64,000 nucleotides of DNA from assembly GCA_964646815.1 (NCBI GenBank), contig CAZYFH010000017.1:1-64000 (forward strand), written 5' to 3'. The position numbers and the translations under genes were made by a program. Position 1 is the first letter of the stretch. Each line of letters opens with the position of its first letter. The notes under the pieces were generated by a model. It was not told the DNA's origin, did no database searches, and saw only the letters and a list, made by a program, of their open reading frames with translations. This DNA comes from CAZYFH01 sp964646815. GTDB taxonomy: Bacteria; Acidobacteriota; Vicinamibacteria; Vicinamibacterales; UBA8438. This document shows positions 51,679 through 60,751 of the stretch, in pieces.

Positions 51679-52207
51679 CGGGCCGATCTTACTCGCAGAC
51701 GCGGATGTTGAATTCGCCGGGCCGGGCCGGGCCGGGCCGGGGCGAGTGCGGTGGAACAGCAGACGCGCACGCTGGCGGCATGGGGTCTCATCCCAGCGCC
51801 CGTCGTGAACGCCCCGTGCCGCCTCCAACATTGTGATGCTCGCACTGACGAACGGCCCTTCTGAAAATCTTGGGGAGTCGTAGCAATCCGCGATCTCGCT
51901 ACAGACATGCGCGCGATGCTGGTCCTCGATCTTGTCGTGCTAGGTGAAGAACGCCAGCGATAGGCTGGGGATCCGATCCGCCTTGACCCGCTGCTCGTCG
52001 CCGACAACCTTGGACGGCTCGTGGCCGCCTCCGGCATGACCAGCGACGACTACCAGGCGGACGAGGACTGGTGGCAGTGAGCTCTGAGTCTAGACGCCGA
52101 CGGCTGCGTTGCTCCTCGGCCATTTGGGCCCACCACTCCCCCTCGTCGCGCCTCTTCCTCGACGACCAGACCGGCGCCATCCGCAATCAACCGAAGTGAA
52201 CTCTGGG
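51679..52207. other. Intergenic stretch with a pentanucleotide repeat
   Basis: No supported gene. At about 51717-51741 a CCGGG unit is repeated about five times. On the plus strand a short open stretch ends DNLGRLVAASGMTSDDYQAD then EDWWQ at a TGA near 52078; I do not recognise it, and an earlier in-frame stop suggests a remnant. Confidence 0.45.
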
Positions 52208-53566
52208 TTAGTAGTCGGCTGCCGCAAGTGAAGCGCGAATGATCTCGCGGTCGTTTCGGACGACCACGTGCCGGTTTGCGAAGGCGGGATGGGTCCACAG
52301 GACCGCGCGGTCGTTCCACCGGCCGGTGGCGCCGCCGCGCGTGCGGAGCGTTGGCTCGAGCAACAGGGTGCGGTCCAACTCCGCATACCCTTCGGATGAA
52401 AATCGCGCGATGATCAGCTCGCCGGAATCGTTCATCACGAAGTGGCGTTCGCCATGGCGCACGAAGTAGGCGGTGGCCCAGCGATCCTGCGCGTTCATGT
52501 CGTCGGACTGCCACAGCCGTTCCCCAGTCGTTGCGTCGATGCCGCGAAGCTCACCGTAGCTCCCGATGCCGTAGAGTTGATCGCCAACGATGATCGGCGT
52601 CGAGATGATCGAATGCAGCCCGTCGGTCTGCTGTGGCAACTCGCTCCGGCTCCGCCCCTTCCAAAGCCTGCGCGCCGCCGGCCGGTCCGGATTGAGCACC
52701 ATCATCATCGACCCGTTGAAGAACTGGCTGACGACGAGATAGCGCCCGCTTCGAACCGGCGTTGAGATCGCCAACCCGCCGCCGACAGCGAATTCCTCTT
52801 CCCAGTAGACCTCGCCGGTCTGGGGGTCGAGCGATGTGAGCGCGGTCGCGTGCCAGACGATGAACTGCCTGGTGCCGCCCGCGTCGATGACGATCGGCGA
52901 CGAATAGCCGGTTTCCGAGGTGCTCTCGAGGGCACGCCACGCTTCACGGCCGGTCGCCTTGTCGAACGCGACGATTTTCGCGTCAGGCTCGCCGCCGACG
53001 ACGGCAACCAAGAGGTCGCCTTCAACGAGTGGTGACTGCGAGATGCCGAAGGCCGGTACCGTGGTGTCGTAATCGACGGCCGTGTCGACCCGCCACACGA
53101 CCTCACCGGTCGCGGCGTCCATGCACGACAACATCCCGGCCGCGCCGAACACGTAGACCCGATCGCCGTCCACCGTGGGCGTGGCGCGCGGCCCGTTGGC
53201 GAACTTGAAGTGGATGTTGCGATAGGCCGCTGGCCACTCCTGGGTCCAGAGCACCGCGCCGGTCTCCTCGTCGAGCGCCAGCAAGCGCTCGGTGCCATCC
53301 ATCGTGCGGCTGCCCGGCGTTTCCTCGTAGTCGAGAACGAAGACACGGCCGCTGGCGACCGCTGGACCGGCGAAGCCGCCGCGGACCGGTGTGCGCCACT
53401 TCACGGTTAGGCCTGTGTCGGGGAACCGCTCGACGACACCGGTCTCGGTCCACACCGCGGAACGGCCGATGCCGCGCCACTGCGGCCAGTCCTCGGCCTG
53501 CAGGCCGACGCCCATGCAGAGCGCACCGAAAATAGCTGCCACGTACAGGCGAGTCCTCACAGCCAT
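52208..53566 (-). CDS. Secreted PQQ-like beta-propeller protein
   Basis: A 452-residue exported propeller protein, start ATG 53566, signal MAVRTRLYVAAIFGALCMGV then GLQAEDWPQWRGIGRSAVW. Blade repeats: LLALDEETGAVLWTQEWPAA, SCMDAATGEVVWRVDTAVDY, VAFDKATGREAWRALEST, TSLDPQTGEVYWEEEF. The EDWPQWRGxxR opening marks the outer-membrane-assembly-lipoprotein-like group. Enzymatic function unproven. It lies 134 bp after the unknown gene at 53701-54474 on the same strand. Confidence 0.85.
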   Translation of the reverse strand: MAVRTRLYVAAIFGALCMGVGLQAEDWPQWRGIGRSAVWTETGVVERFPDTGLTVKWRTPVRGGFAGPAVASGRVFVLDYEETPGSRTMDGTERLLALDEETGAVLWTQEWPAAYRNIHFKFANGPRATPTVDGDRVYVFGAAGMLSCMDAATGEVVWRVDTAVDYDTTVPAFGISQSPLVEGDLLVAVVGGEPDAKIVAFDKATGREAWRALESTSETGYSSPIVIDAGGTRQFIVWHATALTSLDPQTGEVYWEEEFAVGGGLAISTPVRSGRYLVVSQFFNGSMMMVLNPDRPAARRLWKGRSRSELPQQTDGLHSIISTPIIVGDQLYGIGSYGELRGIDATTGERLWQSDDMNAQDRWATAYFVRHGERHFVMNDSGELIIARFSSEGYAELDRTLLLEPTLRTRGGATGRWNDRAVLWTHPAFANRHVVVRNDREIIRASLAAADY

Positions 53567-53700
53567 GCATCGTGCACCGTTGGTGGCCAGCGGGTCAATC
53601 GACCGAGCGGGGCCGCGGCCGGGCGTCACCAGGGACGACACGCCGACAGTGTGAGACCGGTAGAGCCCGCTCGATAGATACGCGCCGCGCCGCCTACCGG

Positions 53701-54474
53701 TCATGGTAGGAACGGCGCTACGGGCAACACGGCGACCAACGAGAACGACCAGCGGCTGGCGCTGCCCAGATAGCGCTCGTCGCCGATGGCGTCGCCGGCG
53801 CGCGGCAACCCAGTGGCGACGTAGTCGAGCGAGCCTTCCAACTCAACGTCCTTCAGCCAGTTGCCGTCCGGCAGCCAGTTGAACAGCAGGAACGCGGTGT
53901 CGAGCTCGAAGTTGAGCTTATGCGTGTACGTACTCCTATCCGTCGGCCGTTCGGCGGCGCTCAGCTTGTCGACGATGTCGAAGTGGCTCTCCACCCACCC
54001 ACCGGTTTGATCACCCGTCAGCCAATCGAAGTTCATCTCGAACTCGAACTCGATGCCGTTGTCTCGGATCGACGCGACGGCGAGGTCGGCGGCCGGCCGC
54101 CCGAACGGGTTCGTGTCACTCTCCCCGAGCGGCACGAAGATCGTCTCGAGCGTGAAGCCGACACGCGGGATTTCGGTGGGGATTTCGATCGCCAGGATCA
54201 GCTCGAAGACGGACTCCGTTTCCTGCTGGACGGTCGACACGTCGCCGGTCTCGGCGTCCGTAACCTCGACCAGCGCCCGGTTCGCGAGGTTCTCGAACGT
54301 CATGGTCGGCTCCACCTTGAGCTCCGGTGCGCAGAGGAAGAAGCACCGCGGGTCCTCGGCGTCGCCTTGGTCCTTTGCCAGGACAGGGCCGGCCACCAGC
54401 ACCATCAACACGACGCCGCTGCCAATCAGGCGCCGCGAGGTCGGTCGCGCGTCTCGGCCCGCTCGATGCGTCAT
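53701..54474 (-). CDS. Exported protein of unknown function, probably beta-rich
   Basis: A 257-residue protein with a signal peptide (LIGSGVVLMVLVAGPVLA, then KDQGDAEDPRCFFLCAPELK). The mature part alternates charged and hydrophobic residues (VFELILAIEIPTEIPRVGFT, FEFEMNFDWLTGDQTGGWVE, HKLNFELDTAFLLFNWLPDG) and ends in SFSLVAVLPVAPFLP, suggesting a beta-barrel or beta-sandwich. No family recognised. Its ATG at 54474 faces a diverging cytochrome gene; a plus-strand ATG at 54473 overlaps it in the shared sequence tcatga. Confidence 0.65.
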   Translation of the reverse strand: MTHRAGRDARPTSRRLIGSGVVLMVLVAGPVLAKDQGDAEDPRCFFLCAPELKVEPTMTFENLANRALVEVTDAETGDVSTVQQETESVFELILAIEIPTEIPRVGFTLETIFVPLGESDTNPFGRPAADLAVASIRDNGIEFEFEMNFDWLTGDQTGGWVESHFDIVDKLSAAERPTDRSTYTHKLNFELDTAFLLFNWLPDGNWLKDVELEGSLDYVATGLPRAGDAIGDERYLGSASRWSFSLVAVLPVAPFLP

Positions 54475-54508
54475 GATCGTCTGCACCCAGTTATACACTG
54501 GTGCTGCC

Positions 54509-55735
54509 GTGGCGAACGAGCGAAGAGTGATCGGGGCCGGCGTGCTGGTGATCGTAGCGGTCGCCTGCGGCGACCGGCCGGCGCCACCCAGCGTGGCGGA
54601 TTTCCCGACCGAATTCACCGGCTCTGGCGTCTGCCGGGACTGTCATCTCGACATCCACGATCGGTGGCAGGACACGCTGATGGCCAACGTGCTGCTGAAC
54701 CCCCGCGAGCACCCGGACGCCATCCTCGGGGATTTCGGCCGCAATGACCCGCTTGTCACGTTCCGTCCCGCAGATGTCGCGTTCACCTATGGCAGCCGAT
54801 GGAAGCAGCGTTACTTCACGCGTGTCGGCGACGACCTCTTTGTCTTTCCCGCCCAGTGGGACGTGCGCAACGGGAGTTGGCGTCGCTACGGTGCACGGCC
54901 GGGCACCGAGTGGTGGGTCGAGCACTACCCCGATGACCAGATGCAGCGCCCGACCGGCCCGCTGTGCGACGGGTGCCACTCGGTCAACTACGACGTTCGG
55001 ACGAAGACAGTCACCGAGTGGAACGTCGGGTGCGAGGCGTGTCACGGCGCCGGACGGGAACACGTCCTCGACCCGGTAGCCGACACAATCGTCAACCCGG
55101 CTCGGCTCGACGACGTCAGGGCGAACGACGTCTGCATTCAGTGCCACTCGCAGGGCGTACCGGTCGACAACCCGATCGCCGGGCGCTATTTCGACTGGCC
55201 AGTGGGGTTCCGACCGGGCGATCGACTCAGCGATGTCTGGGAACTCGACGGTCCGCATCTCGGCGAGGAGACGTTCACGCACTGGCCGGAAGGATCGGCG
55301 CACAAGAACCGGATGCAGGGCAACGACTACGTGCAAAGCCAGATGTACGTCAAGGGTGTTCGCTGCTACGCATGTCACGACGTGCATGGCACCGAGCACC
55401 CAGGCGATCTGATCGCGCCGGCGGACGAGCTGTGTCTCTCGTGCCACACGTCGCAGCTTCAGCCCGGGCCGCGAGGGTCGATTGAATACCACACGCGTCA
55501 CGAGGCCGGCACGGCGGGCAGCTCCTGCATCGCGTGTCATATGCCAGAAATTGCCCGTACCGTCGGCGACGTCAACGTGCGCAGCCATACGTTCCGGTTC
55601 ATCTCGCCGGCCGACACCGAACGCTACGGCGTCCCCAACCCCTGCACCTCGTGCCACACGGAGGAAACCGATGCGTGGGCGCTCGACGAGCTTCGGACCT
55701 GGCCGCACGTCTCGCCATGGCGGGTTGCGCCGTAG
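54509..55735 (+). CDS. Eight-haem cytochrome c, lipoprotein-like
   Basis: A 408-residue multihaem cytochrome. Eight CxxCH sites are visible in order: CRDCH, CDGCH, CEACH, CIQCH, CYACH, CLSCH, CIACH and CTSCH. The N-terminus (GTG 54509: ERRVIGAGVLVIVAVACGDR) has a signal with lipobox-like VAVAC, so it is probably anchored in the periplasm or outer membrane. An upstream in-frame ATG at 54473 would overlap the divergent gene. It resembles cytochromes of the NrfA-related doubled-CXXCH group, but the usual CxxCK catalytic site is absent, so electron transport is likelier than nitrite reduction. The DUF2231 gene follows after 49 bp. Confidence 0.85.
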   Translation: MANERRVIGAGVLVIVAVACGDRPAPPSVADFPTEFTGSGVCRDCHLDIHDRWQDTLMANVLLNPREHPDAILGDFGRNDPLVTFRPADVAFTYGSRWKQRYFTRVGDDLFVFPAQWDVRNGSWRRYGARPGTEWWVEHYPDDQMQRPTGPLCDGCHSVNYDVRTKTVTEWNVGCEACHGAGREHVLDPVADTIVNPARLDDVRANDVCIQCHSQGVPVDNPIAGRYFDWPVGFRPGDRLSDVWELDGPHLGEETFTHWPEGSAHKNRMQGNDYVQSQMYVKGVRCYACHDVHGTEHPGDLIAPADELCLSCHTSQLQPGPRGSIEYHTRHEAGTAGSSCIACHMPEIARTVGDVNVRSHTFRFISPADTERYGVPNPCTSCHTEETDAWALDELRTWPHVSPWRVAP

Positions 55736-55784
55736 GTCGTCTGTAGCCCGAGATGAAAGCCGTGCGTTCTCCCCGGTGCCTGCG

Positions 55785-56237
55785 GTGACGGACTGGACGC
55801 AGCCGCTTCACCCGCTAATCGTCCATTTCCCGCTCGGCCTGCTTGTGAGCGCCGCCGCGATTGATGTCGCGTCGCTCGCCACACGGCCACTGTCGGCCGT
55901 GCGGCACGTCGCCACCGGCCTGTACGTCGCAGGAGCAGTATCGCTCGTCGCGGCCTACTTCAGCGGGCGCGCCGACGCAGACGCGCTACGGGTGCCGGGG
56001 ATGGCACACGCCATCATCGACGCCCATTGGACGTGGGCGCTGCGGACGACGCTCTACTTCGGGGTGCTGTCTCTCGTCCGCGCGGCTCTGGCCGTTTCCG
56101 GATATGTCGCACCGCGGCGCGTTTGGATCCCAGTCGTCGCAGGCGGCGTGCTCGGCCTCGCGCTGCTGTTCCAGACGGCCGAGCGCGGCGGCCGGCTCGT
56201 TTACGAGCACGGCGTCGGAGTCGCGGCGCCGCGGTAG
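55785..56237 (+). CDS. DUF2231 membrane protein
   Basis: A 150-residue membrane protein with four helices. The opening DWTQPLHPLIVHFPLGLLVS is the DUF2231 signature, with His residues (HPLIVHFP) that could bind haem b. Further helices are at GLYVAGAVSLVAAYFSG, LYFGVLSLVRAALAVSGYV and IPVVAGGVLGLALLFQTAER. DUF2231 proteins often accompany c-type cytochromes, as here. GTG 55785 is chosen because the conserved start follows at once. Confidence 0.82.
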   Translation: MTDWTQPLHPLIVHFPLGLLVSAAAIDVASLATRPLSAVRHVATGLYVAGAVSLVAAYFSGRADADALRVPGMAHAIIDAHWTWALRTTLYFGVLSLVRAALAVSGYVAPRRVWIPVVAGGVLGLALLFQTAERGGRLVYEHGVGVAAPR

Positions 56238-56349
56238 TTCGGGTGCGCCGAGGCGCCCTGGACTTCGAGGAGGCGACTTGTCTACCGGTTTCCCGCCGCA
56301 GCGACCGTCCGCGGCGCCGGACCCGCGCGAGATTGTACGCTACGAGTGC

Positions 56350-57132
56350 ATGGTGTCGAACGCGGACGCGCTCCGCGTGAGTTGCTTCGTCACGGTGTTC
56401 GCGACGATGGCGATCTGGGAACTGCTGTCGTCGACGCGTGCGTTGACCGTGCGCCGAGCACGACGATGGCCGACCAACGTGGCGATGCTGGTGCTCGGCC
56501 TAGCGTTGGTACGCGTGGCAATACCGCTGACGCTGGCGGAGACCGCGCAGTGGGCCGGGCGCCTCGAGTGGGGTCTGCTGCATGCGATCGACGTGCCGGT
56601 GGCCGTGGCCGTGCCGTTGGCCGTCGTCGTCCTCGACCTCGTGGTGTACGCGCAACACGTCATCTTTCACCGGGTGCCGTTGCTCTGGCGCGTGCATCGG
56701 GTACATCACGCTGATACGGACGTCGACGTGACGACCGGCCTGCGGTTTCACCCGATCGAGCTTCTGCTGTCCGCGGTCATCAAGACGGCCGTGGTCGTGG
56801 CGTTGGGCGCCCCCGCGTTGGCTGTGGTCACCTTTGAGGTGCTCCTCAATGCGACATCGATGGTCACCCATGGCAACGTCGCGCTTCCGCGGTCGCTCGA
56901 CCTCCTCGTGCGTCGTCTGTTCGTCACCCCGGACATGCACCGCCTCCACCACTCGGTCGATCCGTTGGACCACGGCTCGAATTTCGGGTTCAGTTTCTCC
57001 GTTTGGGACCGGATCTTCGACACTTACCGGCGCGACTCGGTGGTGGGAACGATGGCGATGACCCTTGGGCTCGGCTATGACTCGGGGCAGGCCTGCGCGG
57101 TCGGCCGGGCTTTGCGGATTCCGTTCCACTGA
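56350..57132 (+). CDS. Sterol desaturase / fatty acid hydroxylase superfamily protein
   Basis: A 260-residue membrane di-iron oxygenase. The eight-His pattern is clear: HVIFHRVPLLWRVHRVHHAD (HxxxH and HxxHH), FHPIEL, VTHGNV and DMHRLHHSVDPLDHGSNFGF (HxxHH). Membrane helices are FVTVFATMAIWELLSS, VAMLVLGLALVRVAIPLTL and VAVPLAVVVLDLVVYAQ. It would hydroxylate or desaturate a lipid, sterol or carotenoid using oxygen and electrons. The ATG at 56350 starts the conserved part. It is the third same-strand gene after the cytochrome and DUF2231 genes, though 112 bp apart. Confidence 0.9.
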   Translation: MVSNADALRVSCFVTVFATMAIWELLSSTRALTVRRARRWPTNVAMLVLGLALVRVAIPLTLAETAQWAGRLEWGLLHAIDVPVAVAVPLAVVVLDLVVYAQHVIFHRVPLLWRVHRVHHADTDVDVTTGLRFHPIELLLSAVIKTAVVVALGAPALAVVTFEVLLNATSMVTHGNVALPRSLDLLVRRLFVTPDMHRLHHSVDPLDHGSNFGFSFSVWDRIFDTYRRDSVVGTMAMTLGLGYDSGQACAVGRALRIPFH

Positions 57133-57192
57133 CCGCTAACCGCCGCCGTCGGTGCGTCGTTTCGGATCGCGATGAGGGAGGGGGTGACGCGA

Positions 57193-58443
57193 ATGACACG
57201 GCGACACATTGCTCTCATGCTCCTCGGTTGCTGGCCAGGATCGATCATCGCACAGGGCCTCCCGACGGCCACACCCGAATCGGCTGGGCTCTCGAGCGAC
57301 CGTCTGGCGCGCGCGACGGCCGCGCTCCAGACGCACGTCGAGGCCGGCGACATCCCGGGCGTCGTGGCCGCCGTCGCGCGGGACGGCCGGCTCGTCTATC
57401 TCGCGGCGGTCGGCCATCGCGACCTTGAGACGCACAGCCCGATGCGAGCCGATGCGCTGTTTAGGCTCTACTCGATGACCAGACCGATCACGAGCCTGGC
57501 GGCGATGATTCTCTGGGAAGAGGATCGGTTCGAGCTCGACGACCCGGTCGCGATGTACCTGCCCCAGTTCGAGGGCCAGCGCGTGTTCGTCGACGCCGAG
57601 GAGGCGGACTTGGCGCAGACGCGGGCGCGGCACCGGGAGATAACGGTCGAGCATCTGCTGCTCCACACCTCAGGGCTCGGCAGCCGGAGCTCTGCGATCT
57701 ACCGCGCTGAGGGCGTGCGACTACGGTCGATCACCTTGCCACAGATGGTCGACAACGCTGCGCGCGTGCCGCTGTTCGAAGATCCCGGCACCCGGTGGCG
57801 ATACGGAATCTCGACGACCATCCTCGGCCGCCTAGTCGAGATCTGGTCCAGAATGCCGCTCGACGTCTTCATGCAGGAGCGCATCTTCGAGCCGCTCGGC
57901 ATGACGGACACCGTATTCTGGGTCGACCCTTCCCGTGCCGATCGGCTCGCCTCGGTCTACCGGCTCTCGCCGGACGGCGATCTCCGACCGCACGCGATCG
58001 AGCAGGTGCCGTTCACGGATCCGCCGGCGCTGATCGAGGGCGGCGTCGGCCTCGTGTCGACGGTGGCGGACTACGTCCGGTTCTCGCAGATGTTCCTGAA
58101 CGAGGGCGAGCTCGATGGCCGACGGGTGCTTCGACCCGAGACGGTCGCGCTGATGACGGTGAACCGTATCCCGGACGCGCTGCAGCCCATCGGCTTCGGC
58201 CGCCCCACCCCGGGCCGAGGGTGGACGCTGGGCTTCTCGGTCGTCATGGATCCCGACGCGTTTCCCTTTCCCGTGAGCGAGGGGACGTTCTGGTGGGACG
58301 GCTCAGCGGGCACGCGGTTCTTCGTCGATCCGGTCCAGAACATGGTGATCGTCATCATGGCGCAGGTCTCACCCGCCGGCGGCAACGGCTTCCGCGAGGC
58401 TTTCACGATGCTGGTTGACCAGGCTATCGACGAGCGCCGCTAA
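57193..58443 (+). CDS. Serine hydrolase of the beta-lactamase/esterase family, exported, with SMTR in place of SxxK
   Basis: A 416-residue exported protein with the class C beta-lactamase fold: signal MTRRHIALMLLGCWPGSIIA, then LPTATPESAGLSSDRLARAT. The nucleophile motif is FRLYSMTRPITSLAAMILWE: Ser94 is present but the general base Lys is Arg97. Other motifs are EHLLLHTSGLGS, WRYGISTTILGRLVEIWS and FWWDGSAGTRFFVDP. Its family usually reads SMTKPI. It may be altered in activity or belong to a variant subfamily. The ATG at 57193 follows GGGAGGGGG; an earlier ATG at 57172 is less likely. Confidence 0.85.
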   Translation: MTRRHIALMLLGCWPGSIIAQGLPTATPESAGLSSDRLARATAALQTHVEAGDIPGVVAAVARDGRLVYLAAVGHRDLETHSPMRADALFRLYSMTRPITSLAAMILWEEDRFELDDPVAMYLPQFEGQRVFVDAEEADLAQTRARHREITVEHLLLHTSGLGSRSSAIYRAEGVRLRSITLPQMVDNAARVPLFEDPGTRWRYGISTTILGRLVEIWSRMPLDVFMQERIFEPLGMTDTVFWVDPSRADRLASVYRLSPDGDLRPHAIEQVPFTDPPALIEGGVGLVSTVADYVRFSQMFLNEGELDGRRVLRPETVALMTVNRIPDALQPIGFGRPTPGRGWTLGFSVVMDPDAFPFPVSEGTFWWDGSAGTRFFVDPVQNMVIVIMAQVSPAGGNGFREAFTMLVDQAIDERR

Positions 58444-58620
58444 CTGCGGGGCACTTGCTGCAGGTTCTGAGCTTAAAGCGCCGGCGGCAACAGGGTACGG
58501 TAACCGACCGGGGGCGGTATGGGGGAGACCCGGCGCTGGAAGACACCCGTAGCCAGACTGCCGCAACGCCGGTAGACTACACTGGACTCCGGTCCGGTTT
58601 CGCACGCTGGGAGGAACATC

Positions 58621-60696
58621 ATGAGATCACACCAGGGACGCGTTTGGCGGAACAGCCTGGGGCCAAGCTTTGTGCTCGCGCTAGGCGTCCTCCTGGCGAT
58701 GCCCACGGTAGCGGCCGCCCAGACGGAGCGCGGCAATCCGCATGGCGAGTGGCGCTATCAGAGTGGGGACGCCTGGGGCACCCGCTACTCGCCGCTCACC
58801 GAGATCGACGCCGACAACTTCGAGGATCTGGAACTGCAGTGGGTCTGGCGGGGTGATAACTTCAGCCCGCACCCACTGTATCTCTCGCGATCGACCCCGA
58901 GCTATATCGACGGCATCCTCTATACCGTCGCCGGCTACCGCCGCACAATCGCGGCGATCGACCCGGAGACCGGCGAGACGCTCTGGACCTATCGTGAGCC
59001 GAACACGCGACGCTGGGAAGAGTCGATGCGCGCGAGCTACGGCAAAGGTGTCGGCTACGGGGAGATCGATGGGCGCGGCATCATCTACATCATCACCCCC
59101 GCCTTCTTCCTGCATGCGATCGACGCCAAGACCGGCGAGCACCTCGAAGGCTTCGGCAGCCCGGTGCCAATTCCGGGCTTCCCGCGAACGGGAGTTGTCG
59201 ACCTGCTCGCCGATCTCGGCCATGACTACGACCCCTATGAAGGCATCCCGATGGATGTCGGCTACATCACCAGTTCGTCGCCACCGATCGTCGTCAACGA
59301 CACGGTCGTGGTCGGGAATTCTCACGAGCAGGGGTACCAGCAGTCACGGATCGAAAACGTGCCGGGCGACATCCTCGCCTACGACGCCCGGACCGGCGAG
59401 CACAAATGGAAGTTCAACATCATCCCGCAGTCGGAGAACGAATTTGGCTTCGACACCTGGGAGAACGACGCATGGCGCTGGACCGGTGACGTCTCGTCGT
59501 GGGCGCCGCTGTCGGCCGACCTCGAGCGCAACATCGTCTACATCCCGACCAACGCGCCGACGATCGACTACTACGGCGGGTTCCGGCCTGGCGATAACCT
59601 GTATGGCGACAGTGTGATCGCCCTCGACGTCGAGACCGGCCAGCGGCTCTGGCATTTCCAGATCGACCACCATCCGATCTGGAACCACGAGGTCGCGAAC
59701 GTCCCGATTCTGGTCGACGTCACGGTGGACGGCCAACGGGTTCCGATGCTCGTCCAGACGACTAAGCAGGGAATGACGTTCGCCTTCAATCGCGAAACTG
59801 GCGAGCCGGTCTGGCCTATCGACGAGCGCCCGGTGCCCCAGTCGATCGTCCCGGGCGAGCGCTTGGCCCCCACGCAGCCATTTCCAACGAAACCGGAGCC
59901 ATTAAATCCGCTGGGGCTCTCCGAAGACAACGTGATCGACTTCACGCCGGCGCTGAAACAGGAAGCGCTCGAGATCATGAGCCAGTACCGGATCGGCGGC
60001 CCGTATATGCCGCCGCTTCCGAACAATCACACCGAAGACGTGAAAGGGTGGATTAGCTGCTTCGGCGGGATCAACATCACGAATCCGGCGGTGCTCGACC
60101 CCGAGACCGGCTACCTCTACCAGTCGAGCGGACCCGGTTGTTCGGGCCGCACGGTGCAGCCGGGGGCGGATGTCGACGGCGACAGTCACGGCTGCACGTC
60201 GGATTCGGGAGAATGCACGACCACCGGCACGACCCTGTCCGATTGGGTGCAGGGCGGCGGCGTCGGCTGGGGCGGCCCGCAGGGCCTCCCGATTCACAAG
60301 CCGCCTTACAGCAAGATCACCGCGATCGACATGAGCACCGGTGAGCGCGTGTTCGACGTCGGGGTCGGGGAAGCCTCCGAACAGATAAAGAACCACCCGG
60401 CCCTGCGCGGCGTGGATTTATCGAACGTTAGCGGGCGAGGCCGCGCGGTCATGATGGCCACCGCCAGCCTGCTCTTCGCGACCGAGGGCTCGAACGGCCC
60501 GCCGGTGCTGAACGCACACGACAAGCGAACCGGCGCGAAGCTCGGCACCATCGAGCTGCCGGCGCCAGGGCAGTACGGCATGATGACCTACGAGCACGAC
60601 GGCAGGCAGTTCATCGTCGTGCAGATCGGGCAGGGCGGATCAATTCCAGGGTCGCTCGCCGCGTTCTCCCTGCCCGACGACGAGGCGCACGACTGA
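58621..60696 (+). CDS. PQQ-dependent dehydrogenase (mGDH-like beta-propeller)
   Basis: A 691-residue exported quinoprotein dehydrogenase, ATG 58621 after GGGAGGAA. Signal: GPSFVLALGVLLAMPTVAAA. Then HGEWRYQSGDAWGTRYSPLT, TIAAIDPETGETLWTYREPN, TIDYYGGFRPGDNLYGDSVI, QIDHHPIWNHEVANVPILVD and MMTYEHDGRQFIVVQIGQGG. It has a Cys-rich insertion absent from the other copies (CFGGINITNP, PGCSGRTVQ, GCTSDSGECTTTG) at ~480-540. This is the most divergent of the complete mGDH-like copies. Substrate unknown. Confidence 0.92.
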   Translation: MRSHQGRVWRNSLGPSFVLALGVLLAMPTVAAAQTERGNPHGEWRYQSGDAWGTRYSPLTEIDADNFEDLELQWVWRGDNFSPHPLYLSRSTPSYIDGILYTVAGYRRTIAAIDPETGETLWTYREPNTRRWEESMRASYGKGVGYGEIDGRGIIYIITPAFFLHAIDAKTGEHLEGFGSPVPIPGFPRTGVVDLLADLGHDYDPYEGIPMDVGYITSSSPPIVVNDTVVVGNSHEQGYQQSRIENVPGDILAYDARTGEHKWKFNIIPQSENEFGFDTWENDAWRWTGDVSSWAPLSADLERNIVYIPTNAPTIDYYGGFRPGDNLYGDSVIALDVETGQRLWHFQIDHHPIWNHEVANVPILVDVTVDGQRVPMLVQTTKQGMTFAFNRETGEPVWPIDERPVPQSIVPGERLAPTQPFPTKPEPLNPLGLSEDNVIDFTPALKQEALEIMSQYRIGGPYMPPLPNNHTEDVKGWISCFGGINITNPAVLDPETGYLYQSSGPGCSGRTVQPGADVDGDSHGCTSDSGECTTTGTTLSDWVQGGGVGWGGPQGLPIHKPPYSKITAIDMSTGERVFDVGVGEASEQIKNHPALRGVDLSNVSGRGRAVMMATASLLFATEGSNGPPVLNAHDKRTGAKLGTIELPAPGQYGMMTYEHDGRQFIVVQIGQGGSIPGSLAAFSLPDDEAHD

Positions 60697-60713
60697 ACGA
60701 CCGTTCGTAGAGC

Positions 60714-60751
60714 AAGGCTTTAGCCTTACCCCAGGCAGGCCGAAGGCCTGC
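60714..60751. repeat. Pair of palindromes after the quinoprotein gene
   Basis: AAGGCT-tt-AGCCTT (60714-60727) followed by GCAGGCC-gaa-GGCCTGC (60735-60751). It lies just downstream of a stop codon, related to the elements at 17643 and 50356, and is a possible terminator. Confidence 0.6.

Noticed and set aside
54509..55735. Nitrite reductase NrfA or hydroxylamine oxidoreductase
   Set aside because: All eight haem sites are CxxCH, there is no CxxCK site, and no nrf or hao partners are present.
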